A stretch of DNA of 64,000 nt from JAKLFA01 sp964450385 (GTDB lineage Bacteria > Omnitrophota > Gorgyraeia > Zapsychrales > JANLHA01): NCBI GenBank assembly GCA_964450385.1, contig CAYVEC010000006.1:1-64000 (forward strand). The letters are read 5' to 3'. Of the stretch, positions 15,288 through 23,267 are shown one piece after another; position 1 is the first letter of the stretch, and the number at the start of each line of letters is the position of its first letter. The position numbers and the translations under genes were made by a program. The notes beneath the pieces were generated by a model. That model had not been told where the DNA came from. It did no database searches and was given only the letters and a program-made list of their open reading frames with translations.

Positions 15288-16739
15288 ATGCATAAACGGA
15301 TCGTTTTTAATTTGATTTCCCGGATGATTCTTTTGGTGAGTCTGTTCTTGTTGTTGCCCCTGGCTTGGGCGGTCGCGGACCATCCGGACAGCGCGGAGAC
15401 CCATGCGTTTATTGTCACGATCCTCGCGGGCCTCGCGTTTGCCTGCGTCGGCAATGGGGTGTTTCGTCTGGAAAAAATCGCCTTGGCGCAGATGGGGACA
15501 AAGGACGGACTTGCGATCGTCGGGCTGACCTGGATCACTCTTTCGGCGTTCGGGGCCTTGCCGTTTTTTTTAAGCGGAGAGATCGCAAGCTATACAGATG
15601 CTTTTTTTGAGACGGCGAGCGGGCTTACCACGACCGGAGCGTCGATTCTTACCGATGTTGAGGCCTTGTCGAGGGGCCTGCTGTTTTGGAGGAGCCTCAC
15701 CCATTGGATCGGGGGCATGGGGATCGTCGTTCTTTTTGTGGCGCTGTTGCCCTCGATCGGAGGAGGGTCTCTTCAGCTCTACCGCGCGGAGGCCTCAGGG
15801 GTCACGGTCGATCGGGTCGCGCCGCGCATTCGTGAGAACGCGAAAATTTTATGGCTGATTTATTTTTTTCTGTCGCTAGCCTGTTTTGGACTGCTTTTTG
15901 TGAACGGGATGCCGGTCTTTGACGCTTTGTGCCATGCCTTTGGAGCGATCGCGACCGGCGGGTTTTCAACGAAGAATGCTGGTGTTGCGGTGTATGGCCC
16001 GGCGATTCAGTGGACGCTTACTCTCTTTATGTTTTTAGGCGGGGTCAATTTTATTTTGTACTATCAGCTTTTTAGGGGCAAACCGAGGGAGCTTATTAAA
16101 GATGAAGAGCTCAGAATGTTTGCCTTGATCGTGGTTGGAGTTTCGCTCGTTTTTGCCTTTCTTTTATGGCCGAGCGGCGTGGCGAGTCCTGTTCGGCATG
16201 CGTTTTTTCAGGCAACATCAATCTTGACTACGACGGGGTTTGTCACGACGGACTTTGACCGCTGGCCGGATGTTTTACGAGGACTCGTGTTGTTTTTGAT
16301 GTTTATTGGAGGGAGCGCAGGGTCAACGAGCGGCGGGTTTAAGATCGTGCGGACTATCATGTTGGTTAAGAGCATGGTGAAGTCGGTGGTCAAGGCGATC
16401 TATCCGAACGCCGTTGTCCCGGCGCGGTTCAATCAAAAGCCCTTTTCCGAAAAGATCGAGCTCGCGGTCTTAACCTATTTTTCGATCTTTGTGGTTTTGA
16501 TTGCCGGCGGCACCTTGTTTCTGCTCGTTTCTGATCGCACGGATATTATTACAGCGTTCAGCGCGGCCTTGTCCGCGACGAGCAGTGTCGGCCCTGGTCT
16601 TGGCGGTGTTGGCCCGATGCAGAATTTTGGCTGGTTGAGCGATCCGGGGAAATACGCGCTTGTCTTTTTGATGATCGCCGGCCGCCTGGAGATGTACGCC
16701 TTCCTGATCCTCTTTTTTCCGACGACGTGGAAAAAGTAG
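15288..16739 (+). CDS. trkH: Trk potassium transporter membrane subunit TrkH
   Basis: TrkH forms the K+ (Na+-coupled) uptake pore. The 483-residue hydrophobic protein has four pore repeats, seen as ETASGLTTTGASIL, CHAFGAIATGGFSTKNAG, QATSILTTTGFVTTDFD and SATSSVGPGLGGVGP, each with a selectivity-filter Gly. IGGMGIVVLFVALLPSIGGG and FLMFIGGSAGSTSGGFKIVR are further conserved TrkH motifs. It completes a trkA-trkH operon. Confidence 0.96.
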   Translation: MHKRIVFNLISRMILLVSLFLLLPLAWAVADHPDSAETHAFIVTILAGLAFACVGNGVFRLEKIALAQMGTKDGLAIVGLTWITLSAFGALPFFLSGEIASYTDAFFETASGLTTTGASILTDVEALSRGLLFWRSLTHWIGGMGIVVLFVALLPSIGGGSLQLYRAEASGVTVDRVAPRIRENAKILWLIYFFLSLACFGLLFVNGMPVFDALCHAFGAIATGGFSTKNAGVAVYGPAIQWTLTLFMFLGGVNFILYYQLFRGKPRELIKDEELRMFALIVVGVSLVFAFLLWPSGVASPVRHAFFQATSILTTTGFVTTDFDRWPDVLRGLVLFLMFIGGSAGSTSGGFKIVRTIMLVKSMVKSVVKAIYPNAVVPARFNQKPFSEKIELAVLTYFSIFVVLIAGGTLFLLVSDRTDIITAFSAALSATSSVGPGLGGVGPMQNFGWLSDPGKYALVFLMIAGRLEMYAFLILFFPTTWKK

Positions 16740-16768
16740 GGACCGGGGTGCCGATCGGTGATCCGGCG

Positions 16769-16777
16769 TGGTATAAT
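16769..16777 (+). promoter_or_regulatory. Extended -10 promoter for pheS-pheT
   Basis: TGGTATAAT (TGnTATAAT form) lies 34 bp upstream of the pheS start. No good -35 is visible, which fits an extended -10 promoter. Confidence 0.5.
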
Positions 16778-16811
16778 GATCGCCGGTTCAGGATGGACGA
16801 GAGGAATGATG

Positions 16812-17855
16812 ATGTGGAATTTTGATCAGATACGGAGTGAGGCAGAGGCAGAGGCGGCCGCGGTCCGTGACGCCGCCGGGCTCGAGGCCTTCCGCTTAAA
16901 GTACCTTGGGAAGAAAGGGCTTATTCAGGAGATGTACGCGGCCCTGCCGTCGGCCTCTCCGGAGGAGAAGCCGCTCTTGGGCAAGGAGGCGAATCTGTTG
17001 CGTTCGGCGGTGACCGCCCTTGTTGACGAGAAAAAAAAGCAGATTGACGCTGACTCCGCCGCCGGCGGCGGACAGCGGGTTTGCGCGCTTGACGTCACCC
17101 TGCCAGGGATCAAACCGGCGCAGGGGCACGCCCATATCCTTCATCAGACGATCGATGAGATCTGCGCGATCTTTGAGGGGATGGGGTTTGTCGTGGCCGA
17201 GGGGCCGGAGATCGAAACGGAATTCTATAATTTTGACGCCTTGAACATTCCGCCGGAACATCCGTCGCGCGACGGGTTTGACACTTTTTATGTCGACATC
17301 CCCGATCCCAAAAAGAGGGGGACGCGTCAGCTTCTGCGGAGCCAGACCTCGCCTGTTCAGGTCCGCGTGATGCAGAAATTCGCGCCGCCGCTTGCGGTTG
17401 TGGTCCCGGGGAAGGTTTATCGTCCCGACGCTGTTGACGCGAGCCATTCGTTCATGTTTCACCAGATCGAGGGCCTGCTCGTGGACCGTGAGGTTCGGTT
17501 CTCTGATCTCAAAGGCCTGATCGAGGCGTTTCTTAAAAAACTTTTTGGCGCGGACATCCGGATGCGGATGAGGCCGCACTTTTTTCCTTTCACGGAGCCG
17601 TCGGCCGAGGTGGACATCTCGTGTTATATCTGTAAGGGCAAGGGGTGTTCGGTGTGTAAGCGCAGCGGATGGCTTGAGATCATGGGCTGCGGGATGGTCC
17701 ATCCGAAGGTGTTTGAGGCGGTCGGCTATCCGTCGGGGAAATATACCGGACTTGCCTTCGGCCTGGGGGTCGAGCGGCTGACGATGCTGAAGTATGGGAT
17801 CCGGGACATCCGATTGTTTTATGAAAACGATCTGCGGTTTTTGGCGCAGTTTTAG
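16812..17855 (+). CDS. pheS: Phenylalanyl-tRNA synthetase alpha subunit
   Basis: PheS is the catalytic subunit of the (alpha-beta)2 PheRS. The protein (347 aa) has an N-terminal coiled coil (EAFRLKYLGKKGLIQEMYAALPS), then motif 2 (LLRSQTSPVQVRVM), FHQIEGLLVDREV, and motif 3 GLAFGLGVERLTMLKYGIRDIR. Three ATGs are consecutive at 16806, 16809 and 16812. AGAGG at 16800-16804 gives the best spacing (7 nt) to 16812. It also has an unusual Cys-rich stretch, CYICKGKGCSVCKRSGW, a possible zinc knuckle seen in some PheS. Confidence 0.94.
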   Translation: MWNFDQIRSEAEAEAAAVRDAAGLEAFRLKYLGKKGLIQEMYAALPSASPEEKPLLGKEANLLRSAVTALVDEKKKQIDADSAAGGGQRVCALDVTLPGIKPAQGHAHILHQTIDEICAIFEGMGFVVAEGPEIETEFYNFDALNIPPEHPSRDGFDTFYVDIPDPKKRGTRQLLRSQTSPVQVRVMQKFAPPLAVVVPGKVYRPDAVDASHSFMFHQIEGLLVDREVRFSDLKGLIEAFLKKLFGADIRMRMRPHFFPFTEPSAEVDISCYICKGKGCSVCKRSGWLEIMGCGMVHPKVFEAVGYPSGKYTGLAFGLGVERLTMLKYGIRDIRLFYENDLRFLAQF

Positions 17856-17864
17856 GGCTGAGCG

Positions 17865-19898
17865 ATGAAAACAAGTCTTGAGTGGCTTCAACAGTATACA
17901 GAGGTGGCTGGTCGCGCGAGTGACGTGGCCCGCAGTCTGACATCGATCGGGATCGAGGTCGAGCGGATCGAGCGGGTCGGACGCGATACGGTCTTTGAAA
18001 TGGAGATCACCCCGAACCGTCCTGATTGCCTCAACATCGTCGGGCTTGCCCGTGAATTGGCCGCGGCGACCGGGGCGAGGTTCTCTGGGCCGAAGATCGG
18101 TCCGCGTTCGTCTATCCGCGAGCGGTTTCCGGTCGCGATCGAGGCCGAGACGGCCTGCGAGCGCTACATCGCGACAGAGATCCGCGGGGTGCGGGTCGCG
18201 GCAGCGCCTAAGGAGATCATGCGCCGCCTCGCGTCGGTCGGAAGCCGGCCGATCAGCAACATTGTGGACATCACCAATTATTGTCTCTTTGAATTGGGTC
18301 AGCCGCTCCATGCCTTTGACCGCGATACCCTTCGGGGCGGGCGCATTATTGTCCGGTTCGCGCGCGAGGGCGAACGGATCGTGACAATCGACGGCAAAGA
18401 ACGGGTCCTGAACCCGTCGATCCTTGTTATTGCGGACGCGGAACGTCCGGTCGCGATCGCGGGGATCATGGGCGGGGCCGACACTCAGGTGACGGACAAG
18501 ACGACCAATATTCTTCTTGAGAGTGCCTGGTTCGATCCGGTAACGGTTCGGCGGGCCTCACGGGCCTTAGGTCTGGCGAGCGACGCCTCGTATCATTTTG
18601 AACGGGGCGTTGCGTATGACACGGTGCTCACGGGATCGGTTCGGGCAACGGAGATGATCATGGCCCATGCCGGAGGAGAGGTCTCGGCGTATCATGATCT
18701 AAAAATCCGCCGGGCCGTCCGACGGCGAGGCGGCACCATCGTGATCGATCGGGCGCGGATGAACCGATTTTTGGGGACAGTGGTGGGGACGGCTGAGATC
18801 GGCCGGTTATTTAAGGCCCTTGGGTTTGATGCGCGCACGACAAAGACTGGCTGGAGCCTTGTGCCGCCGGCAGAGCGCGGCGACCTTCACCGGCCCGAGG
18901 ACATCTATGAAGAGGTCGCGCGGATGATCGGGTATGACGCGATTCCATCGTCGTTGCCGCTCGTTGCAGTGACCGGCATGCCGGTGAACCCGCGGCGGCA
19001 GATGCGACGCCGGATCGCGGCGTCTCTTGTGGCGCAGGGGTGTGACGAGACGATCACCTATGCGATGGTCAGCCGCGAGGTGTTGGAACGGTGCCTGATG
19101 GCGGCGGAGAGTTCGGTTGCCGTTGTGAATCCCTTGTCTGCTGAGCAGGAGCGGATGCGGCCGTCCCTGCTGCCGAGCATGATCAAAACAGCGCAGTTTA
19201 ATGCGAATCACGGCCGTCGAGATATAAAGATTTTTGAAACGGGTAAGGCCTATTTAGCGTCCGGTGAACACGAGCGGGTCGCGGTCCTGATGGCGGGCGA
19301 ACGGGGCGATGATTGGCGCTCCCGTCGGGAAGCGCGGATCGATTTTTATGACCTGAAGGGCGTTGTCGAGCGCGCGCTTGAGGGGCTTCGTGTTGATCGC
19401 GCCCGGTTCGTGGCCGCTGACACGCGTCCGTTTTACGCGGCAGGACAGCAGGCCGAGATCTTTATCGGAGATCGTCTGATCGGTCATCTGGGGCGGCTCA
19501 GCCCTGCGGTCGTCGCCGCATGGGGCTTGAAGGACCCGGATGTCTTTTTTGCTGAACTTGATCTCGAGGCCCTGTTCACGGTCGGCCAGGGGGAGGCTCG
19601 ATATAATCCTGTCTGCGAGTTTCCGGCAATCAGCCGCGACGCGAGTCTGGCCTTGGACCAGACGGTGACGTTTACGGAGCTTGAGGCGATCGCTCGCCGG
19701 ATCGCAGGGACAATGCTTCGCGATTTGCATTTTGTTGAATTATATGAGGGGGACAAGCTCCCAGCGGGGAAAAAGGGCTACGTCCTCTCTTTTGTTTATC
19801 AGCTTGCTGACCGGACCCTCCGCGATGAGGAGGTTCAGGCCGTGCATCAGAAGATCTGCGCGGCATATCAGAGCGCCGTGGGGGCAATGATTCGGTAG
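17865..19898 (+). CDS. pheT: Phenylalanyl-tRNA synthetase beta subunit, short form
   Basis: PheT provides editing and tRNA binding. The 677-residue protein contains MKTSLEWLQQYTE, FEMEITPNRPDCLNIVGLARELA, the B3/B4 editing domain (VDITNYCLFELGQPLHAFD), the B5 domain, FETGKAYLAS, and the C-terminal anticodon-binding domain (FPAISRDASLALDQTVTF). Typical PheT is about 800 aa with an EMAP-like tRNA-binding insert between residues 40 and 150. Here GIEVERIERV runs directly into ITPNRPD, so that insert is missing. pheS lies 9 bp upstream. Confidence 0.95.
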   Translation: MKTSLEWLQQYTEVAGRASDVARSLTSIGIEVERIERVGRDTVFEMEITPNRPDCLNIVGLARELAAATGARFSGPKIGPRSSIRERFPVAIEAETACERYIATEIRGVRVAAAPKEIMRRLASVGSRPISNIVDITNYCLFELGQPLHAFDRDTLRGGRIIVRFAREGERIVTIDGKERVLNPSILVIADAERPVAIAGIMGGADTQVTDKTTNILLESAWFDPVTVRRASRALGLASDASYHFERGVAYDTVLTGSVRATEMIMAHAGGEVSAYHDLKIRRAVRRRGGTIVIDRARMNRFLGTVVGTAEIGRLFKALGFDARTTKTGWSLVPPAERGDLHRPEDIYEEVARMIGYDAIPSSLPLVAVTGMPVNPRRQMRRRIAASLVAQGCDETITYAMVSREVLERCLMAAESSVAVVNPLSAEQERMRPSLLPSMIKTAQFNANHGRRDIKIFETGKAYLASGEHERVAVLMAGERGDDWRSRREARIDFYDLKGVVERALEGLRVDRARFVAADTRPFYAAGQQAEIFIGDRLIGHLGRLSPAVVAAWGLKDPDVFFAELDLEALFTVGQGEARYNPVCEFPAISRDASLALDQTVTFTELEAIARRIAGTMLRDLHFVELYEGDKLPAGKKGYVLSFVYQLADRTLRDEEVQAVHQKICAAYQSAVGAMIR

Positions 19899-19923
19899 TC
19901 GATAAGTTTTGTGATGATAGAAA

Positions 19924-19955
19924 AAAGGCCGCGTTCATAACGCGGCCTTTGATTT
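19924..19955. terminator. Bidirectional terminator between pheT and the PEP-CTERM gene
   Basis: AAAGGCCGCGTT (19924-19935), loop CAT, AACGCGGCCTTT (19939-19950), with A-rich flank before and T-rich flank after. It can terminate the plus-strand pheT transcript and the converging minus-strand gene. Confidence 0.88.
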
Positions 19956-19971
19956 TTATCTGCCGGGAGGA

Positions 19972-20739
19972 TTATTTTCGACGGCGTCTGAACCAGAGGA
20001 GCCCTGGCGCGGCACTCAAGAGCGCAAGGGTTGACGGCTCAGGCACGACCGCAGGATTGCCCGGGACCAGGTCTGTCATGATTACGCTTCCGTATTGGGT
20101 CCCGATCCGATAGGATTCAAAGGTGAACCCGCTGATCGCCATTTCTGAGAGATCAAAAGACATCCATTTGCCCTGTTGTGTCCCGCTCGCATACGGGGCG
20201 TTCGTGTCTACGGTATAGCCGCTGTTATAAAAAACCGGGGAATAAGCAAAGTCAAAGATCGATGAATTTGAGAACGGGGTCAGATATTTGGTCCCGGTCG
20301 GGTCCCAGTATCCAAAATTCGAAAACCGTTCTCCGTATTCCGCGTCTTGCAGGGAAAAATTAATCCCGGTCACGGCATAGGGATTTGTGGTTCCGGTCTC
20401 ATAAAAGCGGAAGGAGACGATGCTTTTGGGATAGGATGTGGTCGCGCCTTCGAACCACCAGGCCCATTGATCGGTGGTGCCGGGGTAGAGCCCGCCGCCG
20501 TTGGCGTTTTGCCGGGTGATCGACAGCACGATGTCATAACCCTCGTTGTTGACATTTGTATACGTATAGGGCGTGTTGCTACGATTGGGAATGGCTGTTG
20601 GGTCAAGGCGCCCGGTTGTCGGATCAGACCCAGCCGGCCCCCAGAGAACAGGAAGCACAGCATTGGAAGGTCTTGGCATTATTAAACTTACCGCCAAGAT
20701 GATCAAAAAGGCCAACAGAAAACGGTTGATAAAGCGCAT
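19972..20739 (-). CDS. PEP-CTERM sorted secreted protein
   Basis: The 255-residue product has a signal peptide (RFINRFLLAFLIILAVSLIMPRPSNA) and ends VVPEPSTLALLSAAPGLLWFRRRRK. The VPEP motif, hydrophobic stretch and Arg cluster define a PEP-CTERM sorting tail, processed by an exosortase (not in this window). The middle is rich in Tyr, Thr, Asn and Gly with no recognised domain, possibly an extracellular matrix or surface protein. AAGGAGGTG directly precedes the ATG, and a TATAAT (20761-20756) lies close upstream. It is the only minus-strand gene between 3.4 and 61 kb. Confidence 0.85.
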   Translation of the reverse strand: MRFINRFLLAFLIILAVSLIMPRPSNAVLPVLWGPAGSDPTTGRLDPTAIPNRSNTPYTYTNVNNEGYDIVLSITRQNANGGGLYPGTTDQWAWWFEGATTSYPKSIVSFRFYETGTTNPYAVTGINFSLQDAEYGERFSNFGYWDPTGTKYLTPFSNSSIFDFAYSPVFYNSGYTVDTNAPYASGTQQGKWMSFDLSEMAISGFTFESYRIGTQYGSVIMTDLVPGNPAVVPEPSTLALLSAAPGLLWFRRRRK

Positions 20740-20927
20740 AACACCTCCTTTGTGTATTATAAAGAGAGCAAAAAATGTTCCTTTTTGCGAAAAATAGCAT
20801 AAAATTATTAAAAATTTGCAAAAATTGTATTTAAACCACGAGAAATCTGATCAGAATTTAGTAAATGTTTTTAAAATAGCACATTAAAATTTCCTTTTTT
20901 TCGAATCAAGAAGTGTTATAATAAAAC

Positions 20928-21084
20928 ACCCTGCGGTGTGCGTTAGGGCTATCAATAAACGAACCAACACTTGTTTATGGGGAGCTGGATCTCTGAGATG
21001 GCCCTTGGGCCATTCAGGACGGCACCCACCTGGAAGCTCGGTTCGCCTCCAGTATAGCTCGACGGCATTTGCGGGGTATTTTTT
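20928..21084 (+). ncRNA. ssrS: Candidate 6S RNA
   Basis: A TATAAT (20917-20922) is followed by about 155 nt with no credible coding and then a T-run (21079-21084). The ends pair: ACCCTGC (20928-20934) with GCGGGGT (21071-21077), TGCGTT with GACGGCA (one bulge), and GGGCTAT with ATAGCTC. An inner hairpin CTGAGATGGCCC/GGGCCATTCAG is present. A long closing stem with apical hairpins, about 155 nt, directly upstream of rarA resembles bacterial 6S RNA, whose gene is often near rarA in other phyla. The assignment is from structure and context and needs a covariance search. It could be another structured RNA or a rarA leader. Confidence 0.5.
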
Positions 21085-21109
21085 ATGGGCTGTATTTAAG
21101 GAAGTCAGG

Positions 21110-22465
21110 ATGTCCCGCGAGGTGAACGAACAAGATCTTTTTGATGAGGATAGGGAGAGGGCCGAGCTCAAAACGACACCGCTCAGTGCTCGGATGCGCC
21201 CCCGGTCTCTTGAGGAATATGTGGGACAGTCGCATATCCTCGGGCCGGGCAAACTTTTGACCCGGGCCATTGAAGCCGACCGGATCACGTCGCTGATCCT
21301 GTACGGTCCTCCCGGCACTGGGAAGACGACCCTGGCCTTCTGCATCAGCGCCAAGACCAAGGCGGTTTTTGAACGCGTCAACGCCGTGTCCTCAAATGTC
21401 GAGGAGCTCCGGAGGGTCATTGCCGGGGCCCAAAACCGGCGCCGGAATTTTGCTCACAAAACGATCGTCTTTATTGACGAGATCCATCGATTTAATAAAG
21501 CGCAACAGGACGTATTCATGCCCGATGTTGAAAATGGCAACATCGTGTTGATCGGGGCCACGACATTAAACCCTTTTTTTTCCTTAGTAAGTCCTTTATT
21601 ATCAAGATCTTTGGTTTTTGAGCTCGAGCCGCTTTCGCCTGAGGAGATCGTTGTTTTGCTTCAAAGGGCGGTCGCGGATCCCGAGCGGGGGCTAGGGGAA
21701 CTCCGCGTTGACGCGGACCCCGAGGCTTTGCGGTTTTTAGCGGAGACGAGCGATGGGGACGCCCGCCGGGCCTTGAATGCCCTGGAGATCGGATGCGTGA
21801 CAACGCCGAAGGGCAAGGACGGCGTCGTTCGGTTTACGCTCGAGGCCGCTGAGCAGTCAATCCAAAAGAAGCAGGTTCAATATGACCGGAGCGGTGACGG
21901 GCATTATGATACGATCTCGGCGTTTATTAAATCGATGCGCGGGTCTGATCCGGATGCGGCGCTCTACTGGCTGGCCAAAATGCTGTATGCCGGCGAAGAC
22001 CCACGATTTATTGCCCGACGCCTCGCGATCTGCGCGGCCGAGGACGTCGGGAATGCGGACCCACAGGCGCTGGTCCTGGCCATGGCGGCTTTTAACGCTG
22101 TTGAAATGATCGGCTTGCCCGAGGCCCGGATCCCTCTTGCGCAGGCGGTCACCTATGTGGCTTGTGCCCCAAAATCAAATGCGGCTTATTTGGGGATCGC
22201 TCAGGCGATGGAGGACGTCACGACCCGTCGGATCCAGGAGGTTCCGGTCCATTTAAAAGACGCCCATTACCGTGGGGCCCAACAACTTGGCCACGGTGAG
22301 GGGTATAAATACGCGCATGATTATAAAGACCACTTTGTCCCGCAGGAATATATGCCGAAGGATGTTTCGTATTACCATCCCACGGATCAGGGATATGAGG
22401 CTAAGATCCAGGAGCGGATAAAGCGGCGAACTGGAGATAAAAAGCGGGGGACGGATAAAGTTTGA
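21110..22465 (+). CDS. rarA: Replication-associated recombination protein A (RarA/MgsA)
   Basis: RarA is an AAA+ ATPase related to clamp loaders that acts at stalled replication forks. The 451-residue protein shows PLSARMRPRSLEEYVGQSHIL, Walker A LYGPPGTGKTTLAF, Walker B IVFIDEIHRFNKAQQD, sensor 1 IVLIGATTLNPFFSL, and the family-specific C-terminus (YKYAHDYKDHFVPQEYMPKD). ATG 21110 is chosen because AAGGAAG is 5 nt upstream. A longer frame upstream runs through the structured RNA region and is unlikely to be translated. Confidence 0.95.
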   Translation: MSREVNEQDLFDEDRERAELKTTPLSARMRPRSLEEYVGQSHILGPGKLLTRAIEADRITSLILYGPPGTGKTTLAFCISAKTKAVFERVNAVSSNVEELRRVIAGAQNRRRNFAHKTIVFIDEIHRFNKAQQDVFMPDVENGNIVLIGATTLNPFFSLVSPLLSRSLVFELEPLSPEEIVVLLQRAVADPERGLGELRVDADPEALRFLAETSDGDARRALNALEIGCVTTPKGKDGVVRFTLEAAEQSIQKKQVQYDRSGDGHYDTISAFIKSMRGSDPDAALYWLAKMLYAGEDPRFIARRLAICAAEDVGNADPQALVLAMAAFNAVEMIGLPEARIPLAQAVTYVACAPKSNAAYLGIAQAMEDVTTRRIQEVPVHLKDAHYRGAQQLGHGEGYKYAHDYKDHFVPQEYMPKDVSYYHPTDQGYEAKIQERIKRRTGDKKRGTDKV

Positions 22466-22535
22466 TAAAAAGACAAAGTTTATGGTTTTTTGATCATTGG
22501 ACAGGTGCGAGCACTCGGTGGAAAATAATTTTTTG

Positions 22536-22564
22536 TTGAGATAAAAAATGAAACATGGTATTAT
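22536..22564 (+). promoter_or_regulatory. Promoter upstream of the cyclo-ligase gene
   Basis: TTGAGA (22536-22541), 17 bp, TATTAT (22559-22564), overlapping a second -10-like TATACT. The leader contains a hairpin GAAAGCC/GGCTTCT just before the coding start. Confidence 0.5.
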
Positions 22565-22622
22565 TATACTCTGTTAAATATAACTGCTTTAGATTGAAAG
22601 CCTTTGGTGGCTTCTGAAACTT

Positions 22623-23198
22623 TTGGATGTACAACAGGTGAAAGAAAACGAAAAAACAGTTATCCGGCAACGAATACGGAGTTTATTAAACAATCAAAAG
22701 GAGGAGGATCGGCTGGTCAAGAGCCGCGTGATTGCGGAGCGGTTTTTTGATCTGCCCGAAGTGTCAGCAGCTCAAACAATCTTGTTTTATGCGTCGTTTG
22801 CAGGCGAGGTTGAGACGTTTGAGATGATGAGGAAGGCACAATCAATAGGTAAGCGGATCGCGTTACCCTGTGTCAACAAGGAAACAATGGAGTTCCTTCC
22901 TAAGGAAGTCAGAGACCTAGATCATGATTTGGAACAAGGACCGTATACAATCAGGCAGCCCAAGACACGAACAGCCCGTGACATCGATCTCCAGGAGATT
23001 GGTGTGGTTGTTGTGCCTGGGCTTGCTTTTGATGCACTGAATTATCGTCTAGGTCGAGGCGCAGGGTATTATGATCGTTTTTTAGCACGCTTATCCCCGA
23101 GGACATCCACGGTTGGTCTTGCCTTTGATTTTCAATTGGTATCACGTCTGCCTGTTGAGCCGCACGATATTCGGGTGGGTCGCGTTCTGAGTCATTAG
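22623..23198 (+). CDS. 5-formyltetrahydrofolate cyclo-ligase
   Basis: The enzyme (also called 5,10-methenyl-THF synthetase) converts 5-formyl-THF to 5,10-methenyl-THF with ATP. The 191-residue product shows the N-terminal helix R.RIRSLLNNQK, ILFYASFAGEVET, KRIALPCVNKETMEFLP, VVVPGLAFDALNYRLGRGAGYYDRFLA (the ATP-binding GRGGGYYD motif) and TVGLAFDFQLV. The start is TTG 22623 or possibly GTG 22638; no clear SD decides. In many proteobacteria this gene is next to 6S RNA, and here the candidate 6S RNA lies one gene upstream. Confidence 0.9.
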   Translation: MDVQQVKENEKTVIRQRIRSLLNNQKEEDRLVKSRVIAERFFDLPEVSAAQTILFYASFAGEVETFEMMRKAQSIGKRIALPCVNKETMEFLPKEVRDLDHDLEQGPYTIRQPKTRTARDIDLQEIGVVVVPGLAFDALNYRLGRGAGYYDRFLARLSPRTSTVGLAFDFQLVSRLPVEPHDIRVGRVLSH

Positions 23199-23227
23199 CT
23201 TAGGGTTACGGGAGTTTTCATTTTAAT

Positions 23228-23245
23228 AAAGGCAGGAGCCTTTTT
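23228..23245 (+). terminator. Short terminator upstream of rny
   Basis: AAAGGC-AGGA-GCCTTT followed by T's lies between the cyclo-ligase gene and rny. Confidence 0.6.
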
Positions 23246-23267
23246 GTCATCATAAAGGGAGCGCAAC

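Noticed and set aside
20936..21109. N-terminal extension of rarA
   Set aside because: The extension has no family similarity, lies over a structured RNA with a terminator, and a good SD marks ATG 21110.
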